From NCBI GenBank assembly GCA_964432205.1, contig CAYSMK010000028.1, forward strand, positions 1-64,000: a stretch of DNA of 64,000 nucleotides, read 5' to 3'. The notes beneath the pieces were generated by a model that was given only the letters and a program-made list of their open reading frames with translations, was not told the origin of the DNA and made no database searches. Numbering within the stretch: position 1 is the first letter of the stretch; the number at the start of each line of letters is the position of its first letter. Position numbers and translations under genes: made by a program. Source of the DNA: Geomobilibacter sp964432205. GTDB taxonomy: Bacteria; Desulfobacterota; Desulfuromonadia; Geobacterales; DSM-12255. Shown piece after piece: positions 23,665 through 33,197 of the stretch.

Positions 23665-26600
23665 ATGCCCACCAACGAACTGAACGCCAGGATCATTGCA
23701 CGTGGCAAGGAGTTCTTTGCCGCCATTGCCGGTGAAAAGCCGTCCCTCTTCGACAAGGGGGCCTGGATGGGGAAGGTGATGGACTGGTGCATGCAAAACG
23801 AACGGTTCAAGATCCGGATGTTCCGGTTCGTGGATGTCTTCCCCTCCCTCACCACCGGCAGGCTCCTGACCGAGCATGTGCGCGAATACTTCGGCGATGA
23901 GAAGGAGATGCCGGCCTTCATGGCCACCGGGGCGAAGGTGGCAGGCATGCTCGGCTCCCTGGGTGGCGCCGTGCTGAACAGGGTACTGACCTCCAATATC
24001 GAAGAGATGGCGCGTCAGTTCATCATCGGCGAGAACACCAGCGAAGCGGTGAAGAGCCTGGAGAGGCTGCGAAAGCAAGGCTTTGCCGCCGTGGTGGACG
24101 TGCTTGGCGAGGCGACCCTGTCGGAGGAGGAGGCAGAGAGCTATACCAACACCTACCTGGAGCTGCTGGAGGCGTTGAATCAGGAGCAGGTGAGCTGGCG
24201 CGCGCTACCAGGCAGTGGGGGCGATCCCGGGCTTGACTGGGGGCATGCCCCGAAGGTGAACGTGGCGGTCAAGCCGACGGCACTCTTCTGTCTCGCCAAC
24301 CCCCAGGATTTCGAAGGGTCGGTCGCTGCCATTCTCAACCGGCTGCGCCGCATCTTCCTGAAGGTCAGGGAACTGAACGGCTTTCTCTGTATCGACATGG
24401 AGTCGTACCGTCACAAGGAGATCACCCTGGAGGTGTATCGCCGGCTGAAGCTGGAGTTCCCCGATTATCCGCATCTGGGGATCGCTCTCCAGGCCTATCT
24501 GCGGGATACGGACCGGGACCTGGACGCGCTTCTCGCCTGGGCGGAGCAGCATGGGGTCCGGATATCCGTCCGTCTGGTGAAGGGGGCCTACTGGGATTTC
24601 GAGACGGTCAGGGCCAGGCAGAACGGCTGGGAGATCCCGGTCTGGACCGTCAAGGCCGAGAGCGATGCCGCTTTCGAGCGTCAGGCGCGGAAGATCCTGA
24701 TGCATCACCGGATCTGCCATTTCGCCTGCGCCTCCCACAACATCCGCACGGTATCCGCCGTGCTGGAGCTGGCAAAGGCGCTGCAGGTCCCGGAGGAGCG
24801 GTACGAGTTCCAGGTCCTGTACGGCATGGCCGAGCCGGTACGCAAGGGGATACTGAAGGTGGCCGGCCGCATCCGCCTCTACTCCCCGTACGGCAGCATG
24901 GTGCCGGGGATGGGGTACCTGGTCCGGCGGCTCCTGGAGAACACGGCCAACGAATCGTTCCTGCGCCGCAGCTTTGCCGGCGACGCCGAGATCGAGCAGC
25001 TGCTGGAAGACCCGGCCGTCACGGCCGAGCGCGAGCGGGCCGCCCGCGCGGCCAGGCCGAAAAAGGAGCGGCCCGGCCCTGGCGGGCTGCCTCCGTTCAG
25101 CAACGAGGCCATGGTCGATTTCACCCGGGCCGGGCAGAGGGACGCCTTCCCGGCGCATATCGCCCGGGTCAGGTCCCTGCTGGGCCGGACCTACCCCCTG
25201 TACATAGGCGGCAGGGAGATCGCGACCAACGACCTGCTGCCGTCGGTAAACCCGAACCGGCCGGCAGAGGTTGTCGGTCGGGTCTGCCAGGCCGGCACCA
25301 AGGAGGTGGCTGACGCCATAGCTGCAGCGAGGGGCGCCTTTCCGGCCTGGCGGGATACCGCCGCCCGGACCCGGGCCGAGTATCTGCTCAAGGCTGCCGG
25401 CGCGGCCCGCGGGCGGATCTTCGAGCTCGCTGCCTGGCAGGTCCTGGAGATCGGCAAGCAGTGGGACCAGGCCTATGCCGATGTAGCCGAGGCAATCGAC
25501 TTTCTCGAATACTATGCCCGGGAAATGGTCCGCCTGGGAGAGCCGCGGCGGATCGGCCACGCGCCGGGTGAGCTGAACCACTACCTCTACGAGCCGCGTG
25601 GGGTGGCGGCGGTCATCGCCCCGTGGAACTTCCCGCTGGCCATCAGTATGGGGATGGCGTCGGCGGCCATCGTGACCGGCAACTGTGTGGTCTTCAAGCC
25701 GTCCGGTCTCACCCCGGTCATCGGCTGGCAGTTGGTGGAGCTCTTCCGCGAGGCCGGGCTCCCGCCAGGGGTCTTCAACTACACGCCCGGCAGGGGCTCG
25801 GTCATGGGGGACTACCTGGTCGACCATCCGGACATCAGCCTCATCGCCTTCACCGGGTCGGTGGAGACGGGACTTAGGATCATCGAGCGGGCGGCACGGG
25901 TCCATCCCGGTCAGGCCTTTGTAAAGCGGGTCATCGCCGAGATGGGGGGGAAAAACGCCATCATCATCGACGACGATGCCGATCTTGACGAGGCGGTGCC
26001 CCATGTGCTCATGTCCGCCTTCGGCTTTCAGGGGCAGAAGTGTTCCGCCTGCTCCCGGGTCATCGTCCTTGACGCCGTGTATGACCGGTTTGTCGAGCGG
26101 CTGGTGGCCATGGCGCATGCTACCAGGATCGGTCCGGCGGAGGATCCGGGCTGCTACCTGGGGGCTGTGGCGGACGAACAGGCGCAGCGAAAGATAAGCG
26201 ACTATATTACGATCGGCAAGAGGGAAGGGGAGCTGCTGTTCGAGAGCCCGCTGCCGGCCGGCGAAGGGTACTTCGTCCCCATGACCATCATCGGCGGCAT
26301 CAGGCCCGAGCATCGCATCGCCCAAGAGGAGATCTTCGGTCCGGTGCTGGCGGTCATGCGGGTGAAGGCGTTCGATCAGGCGCTCGACTGGGCGAACTCC
26401 ACCAGGTTCGCCCTCACCGGCGGCGTCTTCAGCCGGAGCCCGGAGCATCTGGCCCGGGCCCGTCGTGAGTTCCGGGTCGGCAACCTGTACCTCAACCGGA
26501 ACATCACCGGTGCCCTGGTGGAACGCCAGCCGTTCGGCGGCTCCAGGATGTCCGGGGGCGGCACCAAGGCCGGCGGGCCGGACTACCTGCTTCACTTCAT

Positions 26601-26679
26601 GGACCCGCGGGTGATCACCGAAAACACCATGCGGCGCGGGTTCGCACCGGTTGAAGCGGATGACGACTGGGTGGAGTAG
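23665..26679 (+). CDS. putA: Bifunctional proline dehydrogenase / glutamate-semialdehyde dehydrogenase (PutA-like)
   Basis: A 1004-residue enzyme that oxidises proline to glutamate in two steps. The FAD-dependent proline dehydrogenase barrel spans about 130-440 (VRLVKGAYWD, HNIRTVS, FQVLYGMAE). The NAD-dependent aldehyde dehydrogenase spans about 515-1000 with Glu759 (VIAEMGGKN) and the catalytic Cys793 (FQGQKCSACSR). It lacks the N-terminal ribbon-helix-helix domain of enteric PutA, so it is not a self-repressor. The ATG at 23665 follows AAGGAG. It converges with the nucleotidyltransferase gene 22 nt downstream. Confidence 0.94.
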   Translation: MPTNELNARIIARGKEFFAAIAGEKPSLFDKGAWMGKVMDWCMQNERFKIRMFRFVDVFPSLTTGRLLTEHVREYFGDEKEMPAFMATGAKVAGMLGSLGGAVLNRVLTSNIEEMARQFIIGENTSEAVKSLERLRKQGFAAVVDVLGEATLSEEEAESYTNTYLELLEALNQEQVSWRALPGSGGDPGLDWGHAPKVNVAVKPTALFCLANPQDFEGSVAAILNRLRRIFLKVRELNGFLCIDMESYRHKEITLEVYRRLKLEFPDYPHLGIALQAYLRDTDRDLDALLAWAEQHGVRISVRLVKGAYWDFETVRARQNGWEIPVWTVKAESDAAFERQARKILMHHRICHFACASHNIRTVSAVLELAKALQVPEERYEFQVLYGMAEPVRKGILKVAGRIRLYSPYGSMVPGMGYLVRRLLENTANESFLRRSFAGDAEIEQLLEDPAVTAERERAARAARPKKERPGPGGLPPFSNEAMVDFTRAGQRDAFPAHIARVRSLLGRTYPLYIGGREIATNDLLPSVNPNRPAEVVGRVCQAGTKEVADAIAAARGAFPAWRDTAARTRAEYLLKAAGAARGRIFELAAWQVLEIGKQWDQAYADVAEAIDFLEYYAREMVRLGEPRRIGHAPGELNHYLYEPRGVAAVIAPWNFPLAISMGMASAAIVTGNCVVFKPSGLTPVIGWQLVELFREAGLPPGVFNYTPGRGSVMGDYLVDHPDISLIAFTGSVETGLRIIERAARVHPGQAFVKRVIAEMGGKNAIIIDDDADLDEAVPHVLMSAFGFQGQKCSACSRVIVLDAVYDRFVERLVAMAHATRIGPAEDPGCYLGAVADEQAQRKISDYITIGKREGELLFESPLPAGEGYFVPMTIIGGIRPEHRIAQEEIFGPVLAVMRVKAFDQALDWANSTRFALTGGVFSRSPEHLARARREFRVGNLYLNRNITGALVERQPFGGSRMSGGGTKAGGPDYLLHFMDPRVITENTMRRGFAPVEADDDWVE

Positions 26680-26701
26680 GCGGATGCAGTCTTTGACCGC
26701 A

Positions 26702-27904
26702 CTACCCTTTCGGGGAGGAGCGGAACCGTTGCACCCGCTTCTGCATCAGGAGGGCGCGGCGCTCCTGCGGCGGCCGCGCTTCCAGTTGCGCCTGCGTCAG
26801 CCCCAGGTCCGTGGCGCTCAGGCCGGCACAGCGCAGGGCATCCTCCCAGCCGTCCGGGGTTGTGCCCGGCTTGTCCGCCTGCGCCAGCAGGGGGAGGATG
26901 CAATCGATCCGGCTTTTCAGCGCCTTCTCAGCCACGTCGAGTTTCGTCGAGTCCCGCAGTTCATGCCAGCGGTTGACCAGGCCGTGGAGCCGGCAGCTCC
27001 AGGCCAGTGAAGTGCGCATGGCAGCGGGGAGCCTGAGCCGGTTGCAGAACGGGACGGCGAGGGCGAAGCCGGCCTCTTCATGGCGGTGATGCTTCGGCCA
27101 GACTGCCGGGTCGGTGGCCAGTTTTCCCAGGTCGTGGAAGAGGGCGCAGAATCGAGCGGTAATGTCCTGACTTGCCGCAGCCATCCGCTCCAGCGCCTGC
27201 ACGGCGTGGCTGAACAGGTCTCCCTCCGGATGGAACGTTGCCGGCCCGGCCGGGACCAGGGGCATGGCGAACAGTTCCGGGAGATATGTCGTACCGATCT
27301 TCAATTCCTGCATCCGCTGGAAAAAGCGGACCGGCTCGCCGCCGCCGAGTGCCTTCAGCATCTCCCGGCTGAACCGCTCAATCGGTATCCCGGCGAACTG
27401 CTCCTCCCAGTCGCTCCCGACAATGAGCCGTTCCGCTTCCGGCAATAACCTCCACCCCTCGGCCTCGAAACGAAATCCCCGGAACAGCCTGATCGGGTCG
27501 TCCATAAACGACCTCTCGGAGCAGACGCGAAGTCTTCTCTCTCTCAGGTCGTCTTGTCCACCGAATGGATCGAGCAAAACCCCGGTCAGGGTCATGGCCA
27601 TGGCGTTCACGGTGAAATCCCGCCGCCGCAGGTCATCGAGGAGCATCTCCGAAGAGGCAAGGGTGACTGCTTCGATCTTGCCGTACTGCCGGTGAAACAG
27701 GAAATGGATCGGTGCCGCACTCTTTGCTGCCACCGGCCGGAAGCCGACTGCTTCGAGTATGCCGGGCGGGAGGGTAGTGATGAGATCGATGTCCCGGCTT
27801 TCCCTTGTATCAATAAAATCCCTGACAAAGCCGCCGACAAGCCAGATGCTGTCGTGGTGCTCGACCGGAAACAGTGCCTTGAGGAAACCGATGGTGTCGT
27901 TCAT
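26702..27904 (-). CDS. CCA-adding-type tRNA nucleotidyltransferase / poly(A) polymerase family protein with HD domain
   Basis: A 400-residue class II nucleotidyltransferase. The catalytic head has LVGGFVRDFIDTRESRDIDL, including the DxD metal carboxylates. RRRDFTVNAMA and DDPIRLFRGFRFEAEGW are the neck signatures. A C-terminal HD domain (ALFHDLGKLAT, HHRHEEAG) as in E. coli Cca may act as a phosphatase or phosphodiesterase. It could add CCA, add only CC or A, or polyadenylate RNA; the sequence does not decide. The tRNA-Cys in this window already encodes CCA. Confidence 0.85.
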   Translation of the reverse strand: MNDTIGFLKALFPVEHHDSIWLVGGFVRDFIDTRESRDIDLITTLPPGILEAVGFRPVAAKSAAPIHFLFHRQYGKIEAVTLASSEMLLDDLRRRDFTVNAMAMTLTGVLLDPFGGQDDLRERRLRVCSERSFMDDPIRLFRGFRFEAEGWRLLPEAERLIVGSDWEEQFAGIPIERFSREMLKALGGGEPVRFFQRMQELKIGTTYLPELFAMPLVPAGPATFHPEGDLFSHAVQALERMAAASQDITARFCALFHDLGKLATDPAVWPKHHRHEEAGFALAVPFCNRLRLPAAMRTSLAWSCRLHGLVNRWHELRDSTKLDVAEKALKSRIDCILPLLAQADKPGTTPDGWEDALRCAGLSATDLGLTQAQLEARPPQERRALLMQKRVQRFRSSPKG

Positions 27905-27995
27905 GGGATAACCATAGCCTGCCAGCCCACTCTGTGCAACCGTCCGTTTGTACCGCTGCCGTGCTGACGGGATTTTCTCATTGAGTGGGCGATTA

Positions 27996-28023
27996 CTGAC
28001 ATTTGCCCGATTTCTGGTATAAG
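27996..28023 (+). promoter_or_regulatory. Sigma-70 type promoter of the HD-GYP gene
   Basis: CTGACA (27996-28001) and TATAAG (28018-28023) are 16 bp apart and 43 bp from the ATG at 28066. Confidence 0.5.
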
Positions 28024-28065
28024 AGGTATTTCATAAATCCATCAAAGCCTGGCGGAGCATTGGCC

Positions 28066-29259
28066 ATGTCTCTCGATCTGTGTGAAATGTCGCTGCAACT
28101 GACCCAGGGGCTGCTCCGGTTTACCGATACCGTCCTGCAGCAGATCTGCTGCCGTCGCTTTTCCAGCTACGAACTGTACGTTGAAGCACTGCAGCATGTG
28201 CTCGGCGGTGAGGGGCGGCGGGGGCCGGCCAGTATCTTCATCGGCTTCCAGGAGGACGGTGGCCATATCAGGCGCGGCCGCGTGTTTCACCTGCGAAAGG
28301 GGAAGCTTGTGGAGGGATCGGAGGAGATTGCCCTCAATGCCGGTGCCGTTTATGCGGAGAGCCTTGCCGTGACAGAGGGCCCGCCTGACCTGGTCATCTC
28401 CAACTGGGCCGACAGCGGCGAGTCTCTCGACGACTACCAGCACTTCATCCCACCGGCGATCGGTGCCGCCCTGGCAACACCGGTACGGAACTTCATTACG
28501 TACCGGATCAGCGGCGATGCGCCCGGCGCACTGATTGCCTTCAATTTCCCCGGTCGGGCCACAGATTACGATGCCGATGTCCTCAGGGGGCTCGGCGTGG
28601 TCATCGGTTCCCTTATTACCCTTTCCAGTCAGGTACGGGAAACCGAGAAGGCGTTCATCTACACCATCGAAGCGTTGGCCAGGGCGTGCGAGGCAGCGGA
28701 AGAGCATACGGGCAGGCACATTCTCCGGGTAAACAGATATGCCGGAGCCCTGGCAGCAGCCGCAGGTACCCCGGTGGAGTTCGTGGAGGCGGTATCGTTT
28801 TCGGCCCAGATGCACGACGTGGGCAAGATCAAGATCCCGGCAGCCCTGCTGCTCAAGGAGGGACCGCTTACCGATGAGGAAATGGAGCTGATGAAGATGC
28901 ACCCGGTCTTTGGCGAGCGGATACTCGGGGATTCGCCACGCCTGCAGGTTGCCAGGGAGATTGCCATTGCCCATCATGAAAACTGGGACGGCAGCGGTTA
29001 TCCGTACGGTCTCAGGGGGGACAGCATTCCGTTGGCAGGGAGAATCGTCAGGATAGCCGATGTCTACGATGCCCTTCGTTCCAGAAGGAGCTACAAACCG
29101 CCCTTGAGCCATGGGGATGCGATCCGGGTCTTTCGGGAGGGAGACGGCCGTATCCGCCCCCAAGAGCATTTTGATCCGGAACTGTTGCGACGTTTTTTCA
29201 GCATCGAGCATATGTTCGAGAGCATCTACACTGTGAGCGAGCAGGAGATAGCCGATTGA
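28066..29259 (+). CDS. HD-GYP domain protein with N-terminal GAF-like sensor
   Basis: A 397-residue soluble protein. Residues about 10-180 look like a GAF-type sensor (PPAIGAALATPVRNFITYRI, then FNFPGRATDYDADVLRGLG). The HD-GYP domain is at about 195-360, with the catalytic doublet in SAQMHDVGKIKIPA and AHHENWDGSGYPYGLRG as the GYP region. Probably a cyclic di-GMP or cGAMP phosphodiesterase regulated by a small ligand. The ATG at 28066 was chosen over a frame start at 28003 because it follows GGAG and a promoter fits upstream. Confidence 0.88.
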   Translation: MSLDLCEMSLQLTQGLLRFTDTVLQQICCRRFSSYELYVEALQHVLGGEGRRGPASIFIGFQEDGGHIRRGRVFHLRKGKLVEGSEEIALNAGAVYAESLAVTEGPPDLVISNWADSGESLDDYQHFIPPAIGAALATPVRNFITYRISGDAPGALIAFNFPGRATDYDADVLRGLGVVIGSLITLSSQVRETEKAFIYTIEALARACEAAEEHTGRHILRVNRYAGALAAAAGTPVEFVEAVSFSAQMHDVGKIKIPAALLLKEGPLTDEEMELMKMHPVFGERILGDSPRLQVAREIAIAHHENWDGSGYPYGLRGDSIPLAGRIVRIADVYDALRSRRSYKPPLSHGDAIRVFREGDGRIRPQEHFDPELLRRFFSIEHMFESIYTVSEQEIAD

Positions 29260-29425
29260 TCTGAATCTGCAGGTTGCGAGCGTTCGGTTTCAGCTCTGGA
29301 TGCAGTTTTACAGACCATTCTTGTTAAAGTTTTCGCCCGGGATGCCGAAAGGGAATCTAATTTTGCGGTCCCAATGTTCATAATCACGGTAACTGTTCTC
29401 ACGCTAACTGATAAAGGAGCTGATG

Positions 29426-30388
29426 ATGTTCCTACTGCCAAAAGGGAATCCGCTGTACGAAAATATTGCCGGCAACAAGGTCAAGCTGCCAGAGGTGCTT
29501 GAAAAGCTGCAGTTCGGCGGCTTTACCGGTTATCTGGATTTCAAGTTCCTCGACGCGGAGGCCATACTTCTCTTTGAAGGGGGCAAGCTGATCAGCGCCA
29601 AGTACGAGAAGGGAGCGACGGTCCTTTCCGCCTCCGAGGCCATTGCCGAGCTCTGCACCTTTATTGTCGGGGAGGGTGGATTTCTAAGCGTGTATCGGCT
29701 TTCCAAGGACCTGACCATGGGCATCCATGCCCTCGTTCACGGCGAACTGCTCTACAAGGCACAAGAGTTGAAGCTGATCGATATCAAGACCCTGCTGGAG
29801 AAGATGAAGGAACAGCAACTGAATGGTGTCCTCAGAATTTATACCGAGGAGCGGACAGCGCTCATCTTCTACAAGGATGGTTCCCCCCTCGGGTTCTTTC
29901 ATGACGGCTCTCAGGATATCGAGACATCGGCTACCGAGTCACAGAAGGTTGCCGCGCTGCCCGGCGCCAAGATCGACGTGCTTTCGACGAAAAGTGCCGA
30001 GGAGCTTATGGGGTATGACCTGCTTGAGGTGGTCAACATCGCCAAGATCTGGGAATCTGCTGCCGCCAAGCAGCAGGCGGCAATGGAGGTCAAGCGCAAG
30101 GAAGCGGAGGAGCGGGACCGCAAGGTGATCAACGCCAAGCTGGCCGAGCTTGAGGAGGATTTGAAGGAAGTCGTCTCAGCCTATGTGGGAAAGGTCGGTC
30201 GTACTCTGGTGGAAAAAGAACTTGGGGATCAGGGGGGGCGTCAGTGTCTGCTGGACAAGGATGGTCTGGCACGATTCATGGCCGGTATTGAAAGGGGAGC
30301 CAAGCTGCTCACCAGCATGACCAAGCTCCAGGAGATGCTCAAGACCATTGAGTCGGAAGTAGCCGGCAGAACCTCGATACAAGGCTAA
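29426..30388 (+). CDS. Cytoplasmic protein with tandem DUF4388/PATAN-like repeats and helical tail
   Basis: A 320-residue protein with no signal peptide. Two repeats (about 8-100 and 115-185) each show the pattern G-x-L plus strands ending in F-x-x-G or Y-K-D-G (GYLDFKFLDAEAILLFEGGKL; GVLRIYTEERTALIFYKDGS), as in DUF4388/PATAN regulatory domains. A charged coiled-coil region (about 212-250) and a helical C-terminal domain follow. AAAGGAG is 6 nt before the ATG at 29426. The 21-nt gap to the 7-TM gene, and the 9-nt gap from that to the cytochrome gene, suggest it heads the cytochrome operon, possibly as its sensor or regulator. Family assignment is tentative. Confidence 0.65.
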   Translation: MFLLPKGNPLYENIAGNKVKLPEVLEKLQFGGFTGYLDFKFLDAEAILLFEGGKLISAKYEKGATVLSASEAIAELCTFIVGEGGFLSVYRLSKDLTMGIHALVHGELLYKAQELKLIDIKTLLEKMKEQQLNGVLRIYTEERTALIFYKDGSPLGFFHDGSQDIETSATESQKVAALPGAKIDVLSTKSAEELMGYDLLEVVNIAKIWESAAAKQQAAMEVKRKEAEERDRKVINAKLAELEEDLKEVVSAYVGKVGRTLVEKELGDQGGRQCLLDKDGLARFMAGIERGAKLLTSMTKLQEMLKTIESEVAGRTSIQG

Positions 30389-30409
30389 CGACGGGATAAA
30401 GGGGGTTTC

Positions 30410-31186
30410 ATGGAAGCCAGTTTTTTTACAAGCCTGCTTGAGGGCATTCACAACTTCGATATAGGCTCGATGAATATCGTTACGCTTATCCAGGTCATTA
30501 CCTGGTTTCTTGCCAGCGTGATCAGTTTTTACTTCAGTATCGGTAATGCCAGGGTCTGGACAAGCATCGGCACCGGCTTCTTCCTGATCTTCCTGAGTCA
30601 GGCCTATGAGCTGAACCCGTTTACCTTTTACGCCAAGATGGGGCCGATACACAACCTGATTGGCGCCATATCCATCATCCTGATCGCCCACGGCTTTCTG
30701 GAATACTACATCTTCAGCCGCACCCTGGAGATAACCGGGAGCAAGAAGGCGGTCTATCTGGCTACGGTCGTCATGATTGCCCTGGCGGCCGCCTTCATCA
30801 TCATCAACCCTACCCCCAGCGCCAATACGGCCAGAAACCTCAAGATGATCGAAAACACCATCTGGGTCATCCTGTCGCTCTTCATCATCGACCTGATCCG
30901 GAAGATTTACGAGGTAGTGAAGGATTCCGTCATCGGTAAGGGGTTCGTGGCCTTTGGTATTGTCTTTGTGATGATCCTGCTCTGGAAGGGGTCTGAGCTC
31001 TATTTGCAGATTTACCAGTGGGACAAGGACTGGCTGGATATCATCGTCATTACCGGTGAAGAGACGGACTTCGAGCAGTTTGCCGATCGGGCGAATTTCG
31101 CGCTTCTCATGAATCAGGTGTTGGGCCTTCTGTCGGGTTGTTCCGTCGGCGGGACCTTTGTGTATCTGTACAGATTGCTTCGATAG
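30410..31186 (+). CDS. Seven-helix inner-membrane protein of unknown function
   Basis: A 258-residue protein with about seven predicted helices (roughly 22-42, 48-67, 80-100, 113-135, 145-163, 175-195, 230-255) and no signal peptide. No heme motif or known transporter signature is present, though His94 in LIAHGFLEYY and Trp/Tyr residues near the membrane edges are conspicuous. It lies 9 nt before the multiheme cytochrome gene, so co-transcription is likely. It may sense membrane or redox state, or link the cytoplasmic DUF4388-like protein to the outer-membrane complex; that is inference. Confidence 0.7.
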   Translation: MEASFFTSLLEGIHNFDIGSMNIVTLIQVITWFLASVISFYFSIGNARVWTSIGTGFFLIFLSQAYELNPFTFYAKMGPIHNLIGAISIILIAHGFLEYYIFSRTLEITGSKKAVYLATVVMIALAAAFIIINPTPSANTARNLKMIENTIWVILSLFIIDLIRKIYEVVKDSVIGKGFVAFGIVFVMILLWKGSELYLQIYQWDKDWLDIIVITGEETDFEQFADRANFALLMNQVLGLLSGCSVGGTFVYLYRLLR

Positions 31187-31195
31187 GAGGGATGG

Positions 31196-33130
31196 ATGAA
31201 AGGAATTCGGATACTGACGGCAGCGGTTGCGATTGCCGGTCTGGCCTTCCTTGCCGGCTGTGGCGGCGGGGTGAGCGGGGGGGCTGGTGCAACTGATGAA
31301 GTGGCGAAGTCTTCGGGGTGTGTCGTATCGTCGTGTCATGGTTCCATCGCTTCAACGGTGACCGGCAGGGCAATCGGTGAAGAGTGGCGGGCGTCGACTC
31401 ACTTTGCCACCGACGTTGCCGGCTGCACCACCTGCCACGGGCATTCCCATCAAACCGGTTGTGCTTCCTGTCATGGCGGAGGCGTGCCGCAGAATCAGGC
31501 CCTGAACCAGGCGAACGCCAATGACAAGTGTTTCGACTGTCATGTGAGCGGGGCGACCCTGATGAAGGCGTTGGGCACCAGGCACCTTCCCGAGTTAAAG
31601 CCCAATTTTCGGATAAATCCGGCTCTTACCGCCGGGTCGGGGTATAACAACTACACTTCGGCCGGCTATGTCGTCATGCAGGGAACCCCCCTTGCGAGCA
31701 AATGCGTATGGTGCCACAACCCGCACGACAACCGGGTAAAGCCCCAGCATAACCAGTGGGCCGAATCCGGTCATGGTGAAACAACGTCTTCCCCATTCAA
31801 TGCGGCTGACTTCAAGATGCGTGGTTCTGACAATGAATGGAGCCAGGCGTACGGGACCGTCTGTGTCCGGTGCCATACGACGACCGGCTTTGTAAACCTG
31901 GTGACCTCAAACATGAAGGATGTCCGGCCCTGGGGGCGCGGGGCGGATGGAACCCCCATTGCCACCACCAAGCAGACGATCTTCTGCAACGCCTGCCATG
32001 ACAACAACGGCAAGGCGTATGGGTACAACCTCCGATCGATCCCGAATCTGGGTGCAACCGGAGGGGTAAGGATCTACTACAACTATTCCGCCGTGACAAC
32101 GGCTGCCGGTCTGAGTACCCTGGCAGCAGTGCGTATCAGCGACACGGTGGACTATCCCAATATCGGAATTTCTGATCGCTGCCTGCTCTGTCACTCCGGG
32201 CGGGGGACCGGGAAGCTGATCAAGGATGCGGGAACCAAGGTCGACGCCAATGGTCGTACGTTCAGCTTCAGCAACAACAGCCGGATCGGCATGCACGATT
32301 TTGCCGGTGGTGCCAGCATGTTCAGGCGCGTTGGTTTCGAGTACTATTCCTCCTTCCGCTACGAACAGCCGGCCGGCATTACCTATATCCATGACCAGAT
32401 CGGCGTGAGCTATCCCGGCACCGGGTCACGGGGACCGTGCGTCACCTGTCACATGTCCAGCGGCGAGGCGCATAGTTTCATGCCGGTCAGTTTCAGTGCC
32501 GTCTCCCTGGCGGTCGCACCCAATACGTCAGCCGTTTTTCCGTCCGGCACCGGCTTTGAAATTGCGAGCATCAATACCTCGGTCTGCTCGACCTGTCACA
32601 GCAGCGGAAAGATCGGTTTCAGCAATTTCAGTGGCACCAGAACCGACCTGACGACCAAGAAAAGTGGGTATCATGCGGCGCTCAGGGCACTGTTCGTCTG
32701 GCTCAACAAGAAACAGATCACCAGTTCCGCAGACTGGCTGAAGGCAAGTACCTACACCTGGAATGCACCCCTGACCGCACCGGCTTATGGCGCCGCATGC
32801 AGTACGGTGGGCCAGGATGCCGTCTATTTCGGTTCCCGGAATATGGGGGCATCGTTCAACTACGACTTCCTCAAGAACGATCCCGGTGCCTATGTCCATA
32901 ACGATCTGTACGCCAAGCGGCTGATCTATGACACCCTTGACTGGATCGATGACTGTCAGTTGAACAATACGGTTGACAGGGCCATTACCGATGCCGGCAA
33001 TGCCACCTATTTCGGAGCGACAATCTCTTCCGGGCTCAGGTCATCGCTGACTGCCGAGGAGGTAACCAGCGCCCTGAACTACCTCCTGGGCGTGCCAAAC
33101 GTCAACGCACGGCCGGGCGGCACCAACTGA
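31196..33130 (+). CDS. Putative decaheme c-type cytochrome lipoprotein (9 CXXCH + 1 CX4CH)
   Basis: A 644-residue exported lipoprotein (lipobox LAFLAGC, Cys22, then a Gly-rich linker). Nine canonical heme motifs are present: CTTCH, CASCH, CFDCH, CVWCH, CVRCH, CNACH, CLLCH, CVTCH and CSTCH. A tenth, CVVSSCH near residue 42, has four residues between the cysteines. The motifs are spread over the first 460 residues; the last 170 have none and may be a binding or anchoring domain. AGGAGG precedes the ATG. With a beta-barrel protein directly downstream, it is a good candidate for the outer-surface cytochrome of an electron conduit like the Geobacter porin-cytochrome complexes. Confidence 0.9.
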   Translation: MKGIRILTAAVAIAGLAFLAGCGGGVSGGAGATDEVAKSSGCVVSSCHGSIASTVTGRAIGEEWRASTHFATDVAGCTTCHGHSHQTGCASCHGGGVPQNQALNQANANDKCFDCHVSGATLMKALGTRHLPELKPNFRINPALTAGSGYNNYTSAGYVVMQGTPLASKCVWCHNPHDNRVKPQHNQWAESGHGETTSSPFNAADFKMRGSDNEWSQAYGTVCVRCHTTTGFVNLVTSNMKDVRPWGRGADGTPIATTKQTIFCNACHDNNGKAYGYNLRSIPNLGATGGVRIYYNYSAVTTAAGLSTLAAVRISDTVDYPNIGISDRCLLCHSGRGTGKLIKDAGTKVDANGRTFSFSNNSRIGMHDFAGGASMFRRVGFEYYSSFRYEQPAGITYIHDQIGVSYPGTGSRGPCVTCHMSSGEAHSFMPVSFSAVSLAVAPNTSAVFPSGTGFEIASINTSVCSTCHSSGKIGFSNFSGTRTDLTTKKSGYHAALRALFVWLNKKQITSSADWLKASTYTWNAPLTAPAYGAACSTVGQDAVYFGSRNMGASFNYDFLKNDPGAYVHNDLYAKRLIYDTLDWIDDCQLNNTVDRAITDAGNATYFGATISSGLRSSLTAEEVTSALNYLLGVPNVNARPGGTN

Positions 33131-33197
33131 CGGGAGGGAGAGGAAACCCTTTCCGGATAACGATAATGATATCTGTTTCTGATAACAGGAGGAACAT

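Noticed and set aside
24205..26595. 796-codon minus-strand frame opposite putA
   Set aside because: Composition is Pro/Arg/His-rich without any domain; putA on the other strand has complete catalytic motifs.
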